From NCBI RefSeq assembly GCF_003313245.1, contig NZ_QJSD01000001.1, positions 496,001 through 560,000 of the forward strand: a DNA stretch of 64,000 nucleotides. Reading direction: 5' to 3'. A program made the translations under genes and the position numbers. Position 1 is the first letter of the stretch, and every line of letters starts with the position of its first letter. The notes below the pieces were generated by a model that worked only from the letters and a program-made list of their open reading frames with translations, did not search any database and was not told the DNA's origin. Source of the DNA: Primorskyibacter marinus. Its GTDB lineage: Bacteria > Pseudomonadota > Alphaproteobacteria > Rhodobacterales > Rhodobacteraceae. Positions 27,065 through 36,885 of the stretch are shown here, in pieces.

Positions 27065-28051
27065 ATGGCGGACGGCTTGATTGACATCGATGCAAAACCC
27101 ACCGAGGAAATCTCGGTGCAGGACGTTTTCGGCATCGAAACGAATATGGCCGTCAAAGCCTTTGCCGATCGTTCGGACCGCGTGCCCGACATCGATTCGA
27201 CCTACAAGTTCGATCCAGATACCACGTTGGCCATTCTTGCGGGCTTTGCCCATAATCGCCGGGTAATGATCCAAGGCTATCACGGCACGGGCAAATCCAC
27301 CCATATCGAACAGGTTGCGGCCCGGTTGAACTGGCCCTGCGTGCGCGTCAACCTTGACAGTCATATCAGCCGGATCGATCTGATCGGCAAGGACGCGATC
27401 AAGCTGGTGGACGGCAAGCAGGTCACGCAATTCCAGGAAGGCATCCTGCCCTGGGCGCTGCGCAACCCGACGGCCATCGTGTTTGACGAATATGACGCGG
27501 GCCGCGCCGACGTGATGTTCGTGATCCAGCGTGTTCTGGAAGTGGACGGCAAGCTGACGCTGCTGGATCAGAACGAGGTTATCAACCCGCACAAGTATTT
27601 CCGCATCTTCGCCACCTCGAACACGGTGGGTCTGGGCGACACGACGGGCCTGTATCACGGCACCCAGCAGATCAACCAGGGTCAGATGGACCGCTGGTCG
27701 CTGGTCGCCACGCTGAACTATCTGTCGATCGACGCCGAAGCCTCGATCGTTCTGTCCAAGACACCGCATTACAACACCGAAAAGGGTCGCAAGACCGTGC
27801 GCCAGATGGTGACCGTGGCGGACCTGACCCGAACCGCCTTTATGAACGGCGACCTGTCCACGGTGATGAGCCCCCGGACAGTGATTGCATGGGCGCAAAA
27901 CGCCGAGATCTTCCGTAACTTGGGCTACGCCTTCCGTGTGTCCTTCCTGAACAAATGCGACGAGTTGGAGCGCCAGACCGTTGCCGAATTCTACCAGCGT
28001 TGCTTTGACGAAGAACTGCCCGAAAGTGCGGCCAGCGTGAGTCTGGGGTGA
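27065..28051 (+). CDS. cobS: Cobaltochelatase subunit CobS
   Basis: This 328-residue AAA+ ATPase of the aerobic cobaltochelatase works with CobT and CobN to insert cobalt into hydrogenobyrinic acid a,c-diamide. It contains [15 protein letters not shown] (Walker A), IVFDEYDAG (Walker B), [14 protein letters not shown] and a typical N-terminal [13 protein letters not shown]. The ATG at 27065 follows GAAGGA. Its stop overlaps the GTG of the next small gene. Confidence 0.97.
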   Translation: MADGLIDIDAKPTEEISVQDVFGIETNMAVKAFADRSDRVPDIDSTYKFDPDTTLAILAGFAHNRRVMIQGYHGTGKSTHIEQVAARLNWPCVRVNLDSHISRIDLIGKDAIKLVDGKQVTQFQEGILPWALRNPTAIVFDEYDAGRADVMFVIQRVLEVDGKLTLLDQNEVINPHKYFRIFATSNTVGLGDTTGLYHGTQQINQGQMDRWSLVATLNYLSIDAEASIVLSKTPHYNTEKGRKTVRQMVTVADLTRTAFMNGDLSTVMSPRTVIAWAQNAEIFRNLGYAFRVSFLNKCDELERQTVAEFYQRCFDEELPESAASVSLG

Positions 28052-28467
28052 TCGTCCGGGCAGGTCCGATCCGTCGGTCACCTGCCCGACGCCTGACATG
28101 CGCTGTTCTTGCAACCGCGCTGATCGGCATCGCCTCTGGCGCGGCAGCGGAAGACCCGCTTTACCCTGCCGCACAATGTTCTGCTTTTTGGCTGGGCTAC
28201 GCGGACTATGCAAAGGTCTCGGCCTATCTTGACCCCGACCCGGCCGCGGCACAGGCTGCGGCAGCGTTCCGGTCCGTCGCGCGACGGATGAGTGGGACAG
28301 ACGCCGAAATCGATGATTTCATCGCCGAACAACGCCCGTTGATGGTACTGATGATGGAAGGCTATATTTATGGAGGCGACCGCCAGAGCCGCGAGATGTT
28401 TGAACGCCTCACCGGTATCTGTCAGGACTTTGCAAAGCGCCATCCGGAAACACGGGATCTGAAATGA
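28048..28467 (+). CDS. Small exported protein of unknown function between cobS and cobT
   Basis: This 139-residue protein has a signal peptide (an Arg-rich start, then [22 protein letters not shown]) and a helical domain with two Cys ([24 protein letters not shown]). I do not recognise the family. The GTG start overlaps the cobS stop (GTGA) and its stop overlaps cobT (ATGA), so all three are translated in series. This tight placement suggests it belongs to the cobaltochelatase operon. A periplasmic location is at odds with a direct role in the cytoplasmic chelatase. Confidence 0.75.
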   Translation: MIVRAGPIRRSPARRLTCAVLATALIGIASGAAAEDPLYPAAQCSAFWLGYADYAKVSAYLDPDPAAAQAAAAFRSVARRMSGTDAEIDDFIAEQRPLMVLMMEGYIYGGDRQSREMFERLTGICQDFAKRHPETRDLK

Positions 28468-30338
28468 CCAAAACCGACAACCCCGCCGACCCGTTCAAGA
28501 AAGCCCTCGCCGAGGCGACAAAGGTCATGGCGCATGACCCTGAACTGACCGTCAGTTATACCGTTGATCCGTCGGGCGTGTCGGGCGATGCGATGCGCTT
28601 GCCGCAGGTCAGCCGCCGGATGACGCGCGACGAGGTGCTGCTGGCGCGCGGCACGGCAGACGCTTTGGCCATGCACCGCCGCTACAATGACGCTGGCACA
28701 CATGCACGTTACGCGCCGCCGGGCGACATGGCGCGCGAGCTTTACGAGGCAATGGAAACCGCCCGCTGCGAAGCGATGGGCGCGCGCGACATGCCCGGCA
28801 CGGCTGGCAATATCGACGCCAAGATCGGTGCCGACGCGGCCAAGCGCGGCTATGATCAGGTCAAGCAAGCGTCCGACGCACCGCTGCCGGTGGCGGCGGG
28901 CTATCTGATCCGGCATCTGGCCACGGGGCGTGATATGCCGCAAGGCGCGCAGAACGTCATGGATCTGTGGCGCGGGTTCATCGAAAATCAGGTTGGCGGC
29001 TCGCTGGACAACTTGCAGGACGTGCTGTCCGATCAAAGCGCCTTTGCCAAGCTGACCCGCAAGGTGATCTCGGATCTGGGCTATGGTGACCAGTTGGGCG
29101 ATGACCCGGACGAGGCGGATGAGGACGCATCGGACGAGGCCGAAGAAGGCACGGACGATGAGGATGATCCCGAATCCACCGGCCAGGACGATCAGGACGA
29201 TGACGAGGCCGAAGCCAGCCCCGAACAGTCCCAGGACGAAACGCAGGACCAAAGCCAGGCCCAGGTGTCCATGGATGACATGGCCGAGGATGAGTTGGGC
29301 GAAGAGGCCGAGATGCCAGAGGGCGATGCCCCGCTGGAACCGCCGCCCCCTGCCCCGTTCTCGGACGCCGATCCCGACTACACCGTTTATGACACAGAGT
29401 TCGACGAAGAGATCGCCGCCGAGGATCTGGCCGAACCCGCCGAGCTGGAACGCCTGCGCGATTACCTCGATCAACAGCTTGAGCCGCTGAAAGGTGCCGT
29501 CTCGCGGCTGGCCAACAAGTTGCAGCGCCGCCTTCAGGCACAACAGAACCGCAGTTGGGAATTTGATCTGGAAGAAGGCATTCTGGATGCCGGGCGACTG
29601 GCCCGCGTCGTGGTCAGCCCGACAACGCCGCTGTCTTTCAAGGTCGAAAAGGACACAGAGTTCCGCGATACGGTCGTGACGCTGCTGCTCGACAATTCCG
29701 GGTCTATGCGTGGACGGCCAATCTCTATCGCCGCGATCTGTGCCGATGTTCTGGCCCGTACACTGGAACGCTGCGATGTGAAGGTCGAAATCCTCGGCTT
29801 CACCACCCGCGCCTGGAAAGGCGGGATGGCGCGCGAGAAATGGCTGGGATCGGGACGCGAACAGCAGCCCGGCCGCCTGAACGACCTGCGCCACATCATC
29901 TACAAGCGCGCCGATGCGCCCTGGCGTCGGGCACGCGCCAACCTTGGCCTGATGATGAAAGAGGGGTTGCTGAAGGAAAATATCGATGGTGAGGCACTGG
30001 AATGGGCGCATCGGCGGATGGTTGTGCGTCCCGAGGCGCGCAAGATCCTGATGGTAATCTCCGATGGCGCGCCTGTGGATGACAGCACGCTCAGCGTGAA
30101 CCCCGCGAACTTTCTTGAAAAGCACCTGCGTGACGTGATCGCAATGGTAGAGCGGCGGCGTCAGGTCGAACTGCTGGCGATCGGCATCGGCCATGACGTG
30201 ACGCGCTACTATGACCGCGCGGTGACGATCACCGATGTCGAGCAACTGGCCGGTGCGATGACCGAACAACTGGCCGGGCTGTTCGACAGCGACCCGCGCG
30301 CACGCGCAAGGATCATGGGCATCAAACGGGCAAGTTGA
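28464..30338 (+). CDS. cobT: Cobaltochelatase subunit CobT
   Basis: This 624-residue partner of CobS has a long acidic linker (about 205-290, Asp/Glu/Gln-rich) and a C-terminal von Willebrand A-like domain. The MIDAS motif [11 protein letters not shown] starts near residue 407 (Asp410). [22 protein letters not shown]-type and [15 protein letters not shown] sequences follow. CobT couples ATP hydrolysis by CobS to metal insertion. The ATG overlaps the previous stop (ATGA). Confidence 0.96.
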   Translation: MTKTDNPADPFKKALAEATKVMAHDPELTVSYTVDPSGVSGDAMRLPQVSRRMTRDEVLLARGTADALAMHRRYNDAGTHARYAPPGDMARELYEAMETARCEAMGARDMPGTAGNIDAKIGADAAKRGYDQVKQASDAPLPVAAGYLIRHLATGRDMPQGAQNVMDLWRGFIENQVGGSLDNLQDVLSDQSAFAKLTRKVISDLGYGDQLGDDPDEADEDASDEAEEGTDDEDDPESTGQDDQDDDEAEASPEQSQDETQDQSQAQVSMDDMAEDELGEEAEMPEGDAPLEPPPPAPFSDADPDYTVYDTEFDEEIAAEDLAEPAELERLRDYLDQQLEPLKGAVSRLANKLQRRLQAQQNRSWEFDLEEGILDAGRLARVVVSPTTPLSFKVEKDTEFRDTVVTLLLDNSGSMRGRPISIAAICADVLARTLERCDVKVEILGFTTRAWKGGMAREKWLGSGREQQPGRLNDLRHIIYKRADAPWRRARANLGLMMKEGLLKENIDGEALEWAHRRMVVRPEARKILMVISDGAPVDDSTLSVNPANFLEKHLRDVIAMVERRRQVELLAIGIGHDVTRYYDRAVTITDVEQLAGAMTEQLAGLFDSDPRARARIMGIKRAS

Positions 30339-30463
30339 CGGCTGCCGGACCGGGCGTCGCACGATGACCTTCGCATAGGTCGCGTTTCGTGCTGCCCGCT
30401 CCGGCACCTGCTTGTACCGGCATTTACAATTGCAAGGGCGAAGGCCCGAACCGGAGGGCCGCG

Positions 30464-32260
30464 ATGTTTCAGAAATTCACAGAGACGGCGCAGCCGGAAA
30501 AAGGCCCCGAGCGTCTGGCCGCATTGCGCGCCGAGATCAAAGCGCAAGGGCTGGACGGTTTTCTGGTGCCGCGCGCGGATGTCCATCAGGGCGAATATGT
30601 AGCCCCGCGGGATGAACGCCTGTCCTGGCTGACGGGGTTTACCGGGTCTGCCGGGTTCTGCGCCGCGCTGAACGATGTTGCGGGCGTGTTCATCGACGGG
30701 CGCTACCGCGTTCAGGTCAAGGCACAGGTGGCGGACAGCTTTTCACCAGTGCCTTGGCCCGAGGTCAGCCTTGCCGATTGGCTGCGCGAACAACTGCCCG
30801 AAGGGGGGCGCGTCGGGTTTGATCCCTGGCTGCATACACCTGCGCAGATCAAGGAACTTGAAGAGGCATTGGACGGCAGCAACATCGAAATGCGGCGCTG
30901 CGCCAATCTTGTTGATCGGATCTGGCAAGACCAGCCCGGCCCGCCAATGGCACCGGTCATCGCGCAACCTTTGGAATATGCGGGCCAGACGCATGATGCC
31001 AAGATAGGGCAACTGGCCAAGGAACTGGCTGAAAAGGGGCTGACTTCTGCTGTGCTGACCCTGCCCGACAGTATCTGCTGGCTGCTCAACATCCGTGGCA
31101 GTGACATCGCGCGAAACCCGGTGGCGCAGGGCTTTGCCGTGCTGTCGGCAGAGGGCCGTGTCGTGCTGTACATGGCCGCCGAAAAACTGGCCGAAATCCG
31201 CGATGACCTGGGCGCGCTGGTCGAGATCCGCGCGCCTTCGCGCTTTGAACCTGATCTCGCAAATCTGACCGGTCCGGTGGGTGTCGATCACGCAACGGCC
31301 CCGCTTGCCGTTGTCGATGCGCTGGACGCCGCAGGCGTCGAACACCGCGATCTGACCGATCCCTGCATCCTGCCCAAGGCGCGCAAGAACGCGACCGAAA
31401 TCGAAGGCGCGCGGGCCGCGCATCGGCGTGATGCTGTTGCAATGGTGCGGTTTCTCGCGTGGTTTGATGCGCAGCCCGCGGGCAGCCTGACAGAGATTGA
31501 CGTGGTCCACCGGTTGGAGGACGAACGCCGCGCCACAAACGCCCTGCGCGACATCAGCTTCGAGACGATCTCGGGCGCGGGTCCACATGGCGCGATTGTT
31601 CATTACCGCGTGACAGAAGCGACGAATGCGCCGGTCGAGGACGGGCAGTTGCTGCTGGTCGACAGCGGCGGGCAATATCAGGACGGCACCACCGACATCA
31701 CCCGGACCATGGCCATCGGCACGCCGGGACGCGAGGAATGCGAGGCGTTCACCCGCGTGTTGCGCGGCATGATCGCGCTCAGCCGCGTGCGCTGGCCCGC
31801 GGGCATGGCGGGGCGGGATCTGGATGTTCTGGCCCGCGTGGCACTTTGGGAGGCGGGGCTGGATTACGGCCACGGCACCGGCCACGGCGTCGGCAGTTAT
31901 CTCAGCGTGCATGAAGGCCCCGCGCGGCTGTCGCGCACCGGCACCGTGCCGCTGGAACCGGGGATGATCCTGTCCAACGAGCCGGGGTTTTATCGCGAAG
32001 GCGCCTATGGTATCCGGATAGAGAACCTCGTCGTGGTCGAAGAGGCACCCGCCCTGCCCGGTGGCACCGTTCCGTCAATGTTGCGTTTCGAGACACTGAC
32101 TTATGTCCCTATTGACCGTCGGCTTGTCTTGCCGGACATGTTGCCGCCAGCCGATCGAGACTGGCTCAACACCTACCACGCGCAATGTCGCGAGCGACTG
32201 GCCCCTCTGGTGGGCGAAATGGTGCGCCCGTGGCTTGTGGCCGCGACCGCGCCGCTTTGA
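30464..32260 (+). CDS. M24B aminopeptidase P (Xaa-Pro aminopeptidase) family protein
   Basis: This 598-residue dinuclear-metal peptidase cleaves N-terminal residues next to proline. Metal ligands sit in LLVDSGGQYQDGTTDITRT (two Asp), HGTGHGVGSYLSVHE (His) and NEPGFYREGAYGIRIEN (two Glu). The N-terminal part has two creatinase-type domains (DGFLVPRADVHQGEYV ... GFTGSAGFCAAL). Length fits the long, eukaryote-like M24B proteins. The ATG is preceded by GGAGGG. It is the last gene of a rightward cluster after cobT, about 125 bases away. Confidence 0.94.
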   Translation: MFQKFTETAQPEKGPERLAALRAEIKAQGLDGFLVPRADVHQGEYVAPRDERLSWLTGFTGSAGFCAALNDVAGVFIDGRYRVQVKAQVADSFSPVPWPEVSLADWLREQLPEGGRVGFDPWLHTPAQIKELEEALDGSNIEMRRCANLVDRIWQDQPGPPMAPVIAQPLEYAGQTHDAKIGQLAKELAEKGLTSAVLTLPDSICWLLNIRGSDIARNPVAQGFAVLSAEGRVVLYMAAEKLAEIRDDLGALVEIRAPSRFEPDLANLTGPVGVDHATAPLAVVDALDAAGVEHRDLTDPCILPKARKNATEIEGARAAHRRDAVAMVRFLAWFDAQPAGSLTEIDVVHRLEDERRATNALRDISFETISGAGPHGAIVHYRVTEATNAPVEDGQLLLVDSGGQYQDGTTDITRTMAIGTPGREECEAFTRVLRGMIALSRVRWPAGMAGRDLDVLARVALWEAGLDYGHGTGHGVGSYLSVHEGPARLSRTGTVPLEPGMILSNEPGFYREGAYGIRIENLVVVEEAPALPGGTVPSMLRFETLTYVPIDRRLVLPDMLPPADRDWLNTYHAQCRERLAPLVGEMVRPWLVAATAPL

Positions 32261-32320
32261 CATCGAACCGTTATAAATCGGCGCTTACGCTCCGCCGAGC
32301 CCACTGAAAGGACGACATAC

Positions 32321-32665
32321 ATGGCAAGCCATATCAAAATTCGCAAGGCCGAAGGCACCTGGGTGGTGCGTGCAGGCGGCGCGGTTCTGGGCGAAAGCAA
32401 TGACGTGCTGGAATTGCAGGAAGGTGACTATCCGCCGGTGATCTATTTCCCGCGCTCTGATCTTGCGATGGCCTTTCTTGAGCCGACCGATCACAAGACC
32501 ACCTGCCCGCATAAGGGCGAAGCGAGCTATTTTTCCATCGTGACCAAAAGCCAGACGTTGCAAAACGCGGTCTGGTCCTACGAATCCCCCAACGAGGATG
32601 TGGCCCGGATCCGCGATCATCTCGGGTTCAGCATTGGCGAATATCTGGCGGTCGAACAGATCTGA
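32321..32665 (+). CDS. DUF427 domain protein
   Basis: This 114-residue protein is a single DUF427 domain: IRKAEGTWVVRAGGAVLGES, then VIYFPRSDLAMAFLEPTDHKTTCPHKGEASYFSI and NAVWSYESPNEDVARIRDHLGF. The family forms a small beta-barrel of unknown function, with conserved Cys and His (TTCPHKG). AAAGGA sits in front of the ATG. It lies 60 bases downstream of the M24 gene and converges with the methyltransferase gene. Confidence 0.93.
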   Translation: MASHIKIRKAEGTWVVRAGGAVLGESNDVLELQEGDYPPVIYFPRSDLAMAFLEPTDHKTTCPHKGEASYFSIVTKSQTLQNAVWSYESPNEDVARIRDHLGFSIGEYLAVEQI

Positions 32666-32789
32666 TCGGCCAAGCGCCTGTCCCGAACCACAACTTTCGG
32701 GATTGGCCGTGTTCGCCGCGCGGGCGTGGATCACGAGACGATAAAACGCGGTTACCTTGGGCTGCGTAGCGCTGTGCAATTCCTGCATT

Positions 32790-32814
32790 GGCGCTTTTTC
32801 ATGTAAAAATCGCC
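32790..32814. terminator. Hairpin between convergent genes
   Basis: GGCG-C-TTTTT pairs with AAAAA-T-CGCC around a CATGT loop, with one mismatch. It lies between the convergent DUF427 and methyltransferase genes. Its symmetric A/T arms could give a short T-run in either direction, but there is no T-tract after the stem. I rate it as a possible bidirectional terminator only. Confidence 0.35.
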
Positions 32815-32842
32815 AGCGTCTTGCACGAAGACGTTCCGAAGT

Positions 32843-33496
32843 TCAGTCTTTCTGTCTGGCCGACGCCTTGCGCCGTGCCAACAGCAACGTGTGGCCGGTA
32901 CATTCCGGATCTTCGGGAACAAAATCCTCGCATTGCATCCCGGCCGTTTCAAGAATTGCCTTGTATTCGTCAGGTGCCAGTGAGGAATGGTACACTGTCT
33001 CGCCCGCGACCGTGCCCGTAATCTCTCCGTCAGCGGGACCGACAGTCAGCAGCAACCGGCCGCCCTCGGCGACGTGATCGGCAATGCGTGGCAGGGCCGC
33101 GCGTTGCGCCTGTTGCGTGAGGTGAAAGAAGCTGCCCCATCCGATCACGGCATCAAAACTGCACCCCAGGGAAAGCGTCGTCATATCGGCCAGAACCCAT
33201 CTCGCATCGGGAAACCGGCGCTTTGCGATCCGCAGCATCGGAGCGGCAAAATCAACGCCGGTCACATCGTATCCTTGCGCTATCAACCAGCTGGCAATCG
33301 GTTCGCCGCCGCCGCAGCCCAGATCAAGCACCGACCCACCGGGCGGCACATCTGCGACGGCGCGCTCCAGCCACGCACGTTCAAACAGCGAACGGTTGCG
33401 GGCCCGGTCCCATGCCTCTGCCTGTCGCTCATAGGTTGCGCGGACCGATCTGGACAGGCGGGCCATTTCTGACGCATCGGACATCGGGTTACTCAT
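32843..33496 (-). CDS. Class I SAM-dependent methyltransferase
   Basis: The 217 residues show a Rossmann methyltransferase core: VLDLGCGGGEPIASWLIAQG (motif I), VTGVDFAAPMLRIAKRRFPDARWVLADM, AVIGWGSFFHLTQQAQR and ADHVAEGGRLLLTVGP. The methyl acceptor is unknown. The ATG overlaps the stop of the upstream gene (ATGA), so it is coupled to the M15-like gene. Confidence 0.92.
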   Translation of the reverse strand: MSNPMSDASEMARLSRSVRATYERQAEAWDRARNRSLFERAWLERAVADVPPGGSVLDLGCGGGEPIASWLIAQGYDVTGVDFAAPMLRIAKRRFPDARWVLADMTTLSLGCSFDAVIGWGSFFHLTQQAQRAALPRIADHVAEGGRLLLTVGPADGEITGTVAGETVYHSSLAPDEYKAILETAGMQCEDFVPEDPECTGHTLLLARRKASARQKD

Positions 33497-34125
33497 GGCA
33501 ATGCAAGCCCCCGAAACGGTGGAAAATCGGCATAGCGTTCGCGGCGGGTTTCAAGCGGCTCTGACGGTTTTGCCCCGGCCCGCAGCAACGTACCGCGCGG
33601 CGCGATATAGCTGTCGATCCGTCTCTGCGGTTTGGGCCGCCAAGATATATTGAAGGCGCAGAGCTTGGGGAAAAACCAGATCTCGGAATAGGCCAGATGG
33701 TCATGCAGCCACCACGCCAGATCGCGCCAATCGCGGCCCTTGGCGTAGCGGTCGGCGAACCACGGGATCACGACCGACGCGCCGGCAATCCGCGCGTCGC
33801 CTTCGCCCCGGTCCCAGATATGGCACTCCAGCGGATTGTCGTTGCGCGCGCAGTTCAGACCATTTGCATTGCCGTGAGCGTTCAGCACAGCCGAGCGATA
33901 GCCCGACCGGATGGCGATCCGCCCGAAAGTTTCGGTCAGCGGGTCCAACAGAGTTTCGCACAGCGCGCGCCCGGTCTCGATCGCAAGATCGGGATTGTCT
34001 GGGATGTTGGGGATGCCGTGAAAGCCGCCGATCTCGGAATACAGGAAATCACGCATGTAGAAGTGCCGCGACAGCCGGGTGCGGCCCAGCGTTTCCAGTG
34101 CCCACATGCTGCCGGGACGCCGCAT
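33493..34125 (-). CDS. Peptidase M15-like domain protein
   Basis: This 210-residue protein carries IRSGYRSAVLNAHGNANGLNC, then PLECHIWDRG and a WWLHDHLAYSEIWFFP segment. The order resembles the M15 fold (SxHxxGxAxD ... HxH), which includes D-Ala-D-Ala carboxypeptidases and peptidoglycan-binding domains. The strict M15 zinc motif is not clear, so activity is uncertain. It has no signal peptide. It is encoded just upstream of the methyltransferase with a 4-base overlap. The start has no strong ribosome site, and a second ATG lies six codons in. Confidence 0.65.
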   Translation of the reverse strand: MRRPGSMWALETLGRTRLSRHFYMRDFLYSEIGGFHGIPNIPDNPDLAIETGRALCETLLDPLTETFGRIAIRSGYRSAVLNAHGNANGLNCARNDNPLECHIWDRGEGDARIAGASVVIPWFADRYAKGRDWRDLAWWLHDHLAYSEIWFFPKLCAFNISWRPKPQRRIDSYIAPRGTLLRAGAKPSEPLETRRERYADFPPFRGLALP

Positions 34126-34179
34126 TACCGCTGGCAGTCTTGCCGCGCGCAGGCAGATCTGACCAGCATCCTCACGGCA

Positions 34180-34605
34180 TCAATACCCGTTCCAGCGGAA
34201 CGCGCCCTGCGGTCCCAGTGGCGAGAACGGGTTATGCGCGATCTCCCATATATGACCGTCGGGATCCGAAAAATAGCCGTGATAGCCGCCCCAGAAAGAC
34301 TCTGCCGCTGGTTTCAGGATTTTCGCCCCTGCCGCCTGCGCGTCGGTCATCACCGCGTCCACAGCGGCCCGGTCCGGCAGGTTATGCGCCAGCGTCGAGC
34401 CGCCGGTTCCAAGCGTTTCGACCGCAACGCCAATATCGTCTGCCAGCGCCTCCAGCCCGAACAGGCCCAGCGTCTGGCCCAGCAGATCGAACGCCACCAC
34501 ACCGTCGGGGCTGTCCACCCGTGTCCAGCCCAAGGCCTCGTAGAAACCGGCAGAGGTTTCCATATCCCGCACGCCAAGCGTCACAAGACTGATGCGCTGT
34601 TCCAT
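34180..34605 (-). CDS. VOC family protein
   Basis: The 141-residue single-domain VOC protein opens with ISLVTLGVRDMETSAGFYEALGW and ends with GGYHGYFSDPDGHIWEIAHNP, where the Glu is the usual metal ligand. Subgroup members include glyoxalase-like and extradiol-dioxygenase-like proteins. The substrate is unknown. AAAGGA is upstream of the ATG. It lies 54 bases upstream of the M15-like gene, on the same strand. Confidence 0.9.
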   Translation of the reverse strand: MEQRISLVTLGVRDMETSAGFYEALGWTRVDSPDGVVAFDLLGQTLGLFGLEALADDIGVAVETLGTGGSTLAHNLPDRAAVDAVMTDAQAAGAKILKPAAESFWGGYHGYFSDPDGHIWEIAHNPFSPLGPQGAFRWNGY

Positions 34606-34681
34606 CGCGGCGTCCTTTCCTGTTGGTCGGGTTCAGCCTGCCCGCTGAACGGCTTCCAGACAACCCGTTACCTTCGCCGGT

Positions 34682-35431
34682 TCACGCATCCTTTTCGGCG
34701 CGGGCGATCACCTCCTCCACAGAGGACTCGATCAAGGCCAGACAGTCAGCGTCAGAGAACCGGTGATCGGCACCATCAACCAGCACCAGCCGCATATCGG
34801 GCGATGCAGCGTGATCCAGCAATTTCAGCGCCCGGTCGGGATGTACGGATGTGTCGGCGGTGCCTTGCAACAGGCGCACCGGGAACGGCAGGTCCAGCGA
34901 AGAACGCAGCACCAGATGATTGCGGCCATCCTCGATCAGGCGGCGGGTTATGATATACGGATCGCCATATTCCGACGGCAGCGCGAGCTGCCCGTCCTGC
35001 ATAATCGTCTCGCGCTGATCCTTGTCGAAATCCGCCCAGAACCCGTCTTCGGTGAAATCGGGCGCGGCGGCGATTGTGACCAACCCCGCCACATCGGCCA
35101 GCCGCTGCGTCATCAGCAACGCGATCCAGCCGCCCATTGACGAGCCGACCAACAACACCGGGCCTTGCGTCACGGCCTCGATCACCGATTGCGCATCCTC
35201 GGCCCAGTCGCCGATGCAGCCATCCTCGAACGTGCCGCCGGATGCGCCGTGACCGGAATAGTCGAACCGCAGAAAGGCGCGGCCCGTGGCTTTTGCCCAA
35301 TCCTCCAGATGCACGGCCTTGGTGCCTTGCATGTCGGATTTGTAGCCTCCCAGAAAGACCACTGTCGGGCCTGTTCCGGGCGTGAATTCATAGCCGATGC
35401 GGCGGCCAGCAGCGGTGTCGTGAAAGTCCAT
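34682..35431 (-). CDS. Alpha/beta hydrolase
   Basis: The 249-residue serine hydrolase carries the nucleophile elbow VGSSMGGWIA (Ser98), VVFLGGYKSDMQGTKA and FLRFDYSGHGASGG before it, and a catalytic His in DGADHRFSD. It is similar to the ABHD10/palmitoyl-thioesterase-like group. I chose the ATG at 35429-35431 (AAGGA upstream); the longer upstream reading into the MFS gene is not supported. It is co-directional with the MFS gene, 71 bases away. Confidence 0.9.
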   Translation of the reverse strand: MDFHDTAAGRRIGYEFTPGTGPTVVFLGGYKSDMQGTKAVHLEDWAKATGRAFLRFDYSGHGASGGTFEDGCIGDWAEDAQSVIEAVTQGPVLLVGSSMGGWIALLMTQRLADVAGLVTIAAAPDFTEDGFWADFDKDQRETIMQDGQLALPSEYGDPYIITRRLIEDGRNHLVLRSSLDLPFPVRLLQGTADTSVHPDRALKLLDHAASPDMRLVLVDGADHRFSDADCLALIESSVEEVIARAEKDA

Positions 35432-35502
35432 GTCAAATCCTTCGTCTTTGCGCGCGATCATGCAGGCGCGCGCGGCGGGCTTCAACGCGATTGTCTGCGT
35501 GC

Positions 35503-36756
35503 TCAGACCCTCTCTACCTCGCGCAGACCCAGCGCCAGCACCCCGCCAACCGCCGACAGACCCGCGAATGCACACAAGGCCGCCACCGGGCCAAGCAGGC
35601 TAAGCCCGCCGCCAAGCGCGCCGGTGACCAAAAGCAGCACGCCAATCACCGTGTTGGCAAGGGCCGCATAGGTAGAGCGTTCATCCTCGGGCGACATATC
35701 GACAAGATAGGTAGACCGCCCCTGCCGCACGCCGTGATAGGCCAGCATCAAGGCGAACAGGATCGCCGGAATGACAAGCTGGATTTGCGCGACGCCCGCC
35801 CATGCTGCCAAGGGGGCCGCCCCGATGGCCAGCGCACCGCCGAACCCGCACAGCGCCAATACCCAGCGCGAGGACCGGTCCGACAGCCTGCCCCAGACAT
35901 ACGAGCTGACAAAGGATGCCGCAGCCGAGGCCAGCACCAATGCGCCCAGCTTTCCAAGCGCCGAGCCATCACCCCCGCTGAGCAGCACCAGATAGGGCGG
36001 CGCAAGTGCCGTAGCCGTCAGCGCGCCGCGCACAAGGATATAGCGGCGGAACTGCGCATCCTCGCGCAGCGGGGACAGGTCGATTGCCGGGGCATCCCTG
36101 TCCTCGGACGCGTCCTCTTTCAGGGTTGAAAACAGCAACGCCGCCCCCAGCCACAGACAGGCCGCCAGCCCTACCGCCACGGCGAGTGCAGAGACGCTCT
36201 GCAACCAGCCGCTCATCAGCAATAGCGCAAAAACCACCACGCCGACCGCCGAGGCCGATCCGGCGACGCCGGTCACCGCGCCACGCCGCGTCTTGGCCAC
36301 GGTCTTGCCCAGCACATCCTTGTAACTGACAGAGGCACAGGCCCGCGACACGGCCAGCACCGCCAGCAGGCCGCAGATCACCAGACCGGCGGCCACGCCT
36401 TGCAGCGTCAGAGCCGCCAAAGCGATGCCCGCCGCCGAAACCCCCTGCCCGGCCGATCCCGCAATCCATGCCCATTTGCGATATTTCATGCGCCGCACCC
36501 AGCCTGCCAGAGCAAGCTGTGGCAACAACGCCCCGGCCTCGCGGATCGGCACCAGAAGCCCGGTCAGATAGGCGGGCGCGCCGATGGCGTTCAGCAGCCA
36601 ACTCAGCACCAGCTTCGGGTCGATCAGGCCGTCGGCGACCTTGGTCATGCTCAGCGCGGCCATGTGGCGCAAGCCGTTGCGCGCGTCGCGTTGATCGGCC
36701 TTTGCCTCGCTGCCGGTCAAAGCCTGAAAAACCGCCCCTTCCTGATGCTCTGCCAT
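35503..36756 (-). CDS. Major facilitator superfamily (MFS) transporter
   Basis: This 417-residue membrane protein has about twelve predicted hydrophobic segments. Between the halves there is a soluble loop ([21 protein letters not shown]). GRLSDRSSR is the MFS loop 8-9 motif, and [30 protein letters not shown] is typical of a roseobacter MFS group. The substrate is unknown. GGAGAG precedes the ATG. It is divergent from thrS and upstream of the hydrolase gene. Confidence 0.9.
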   Translation of the reverse strand: MAEHQEGAVFQALTGSEAKADQRDARNGLRHMAALSMTKVADGLIDPKLVLSWLLNAIGAPAYLTGLLVPIREAGALLPQLALAGWVRRMKYRKWAWIAGSAGQGVSAAGIALAALTLQGVAAGLVICGLLAVLAVSRACASVSYKDVLGKTVAKTRRGAVTGVAGSASAVGVVVFALLLMSGWLQSVSALAVAVGLAACLWLGAALLFSTLKEDASEDRDAPAIDLSPLREDAQFRRYILVRGALTATALAPPYLVLLSGGDGSALGKLGALVLASAAASFVSSYVWGRLSDRSSRWVLALCGFGGALAIGAAPLAAWAGVAQIQLVIPAILFALMLAYHGVRQGRSTYLVDMSPEDERSTYAALANTVIGVLLLVTGALGGGLSLLGPVAALCAFAGLSAVGGVLALGLREVERV

Positions 36757-36885
36757 CGTGTCGTCTCTCCGCTACATCCGAACCCGGCGCGCCTTGACTC
36801 AGGTCGCGCCAATGGGCACATAGCGCGGGAAACACAACCCGCAACCGGGCGTTCCGTGGGCGCCAAACTGACGAGGAGCCGGCCA

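Noticed and set aside
28422-30407. A 661-codon open frame antisense to cobT
   Set aside because: It runs opposite a clear cobT with MIDAS motif. The translated sequence is low-complexity and matches no family I know.
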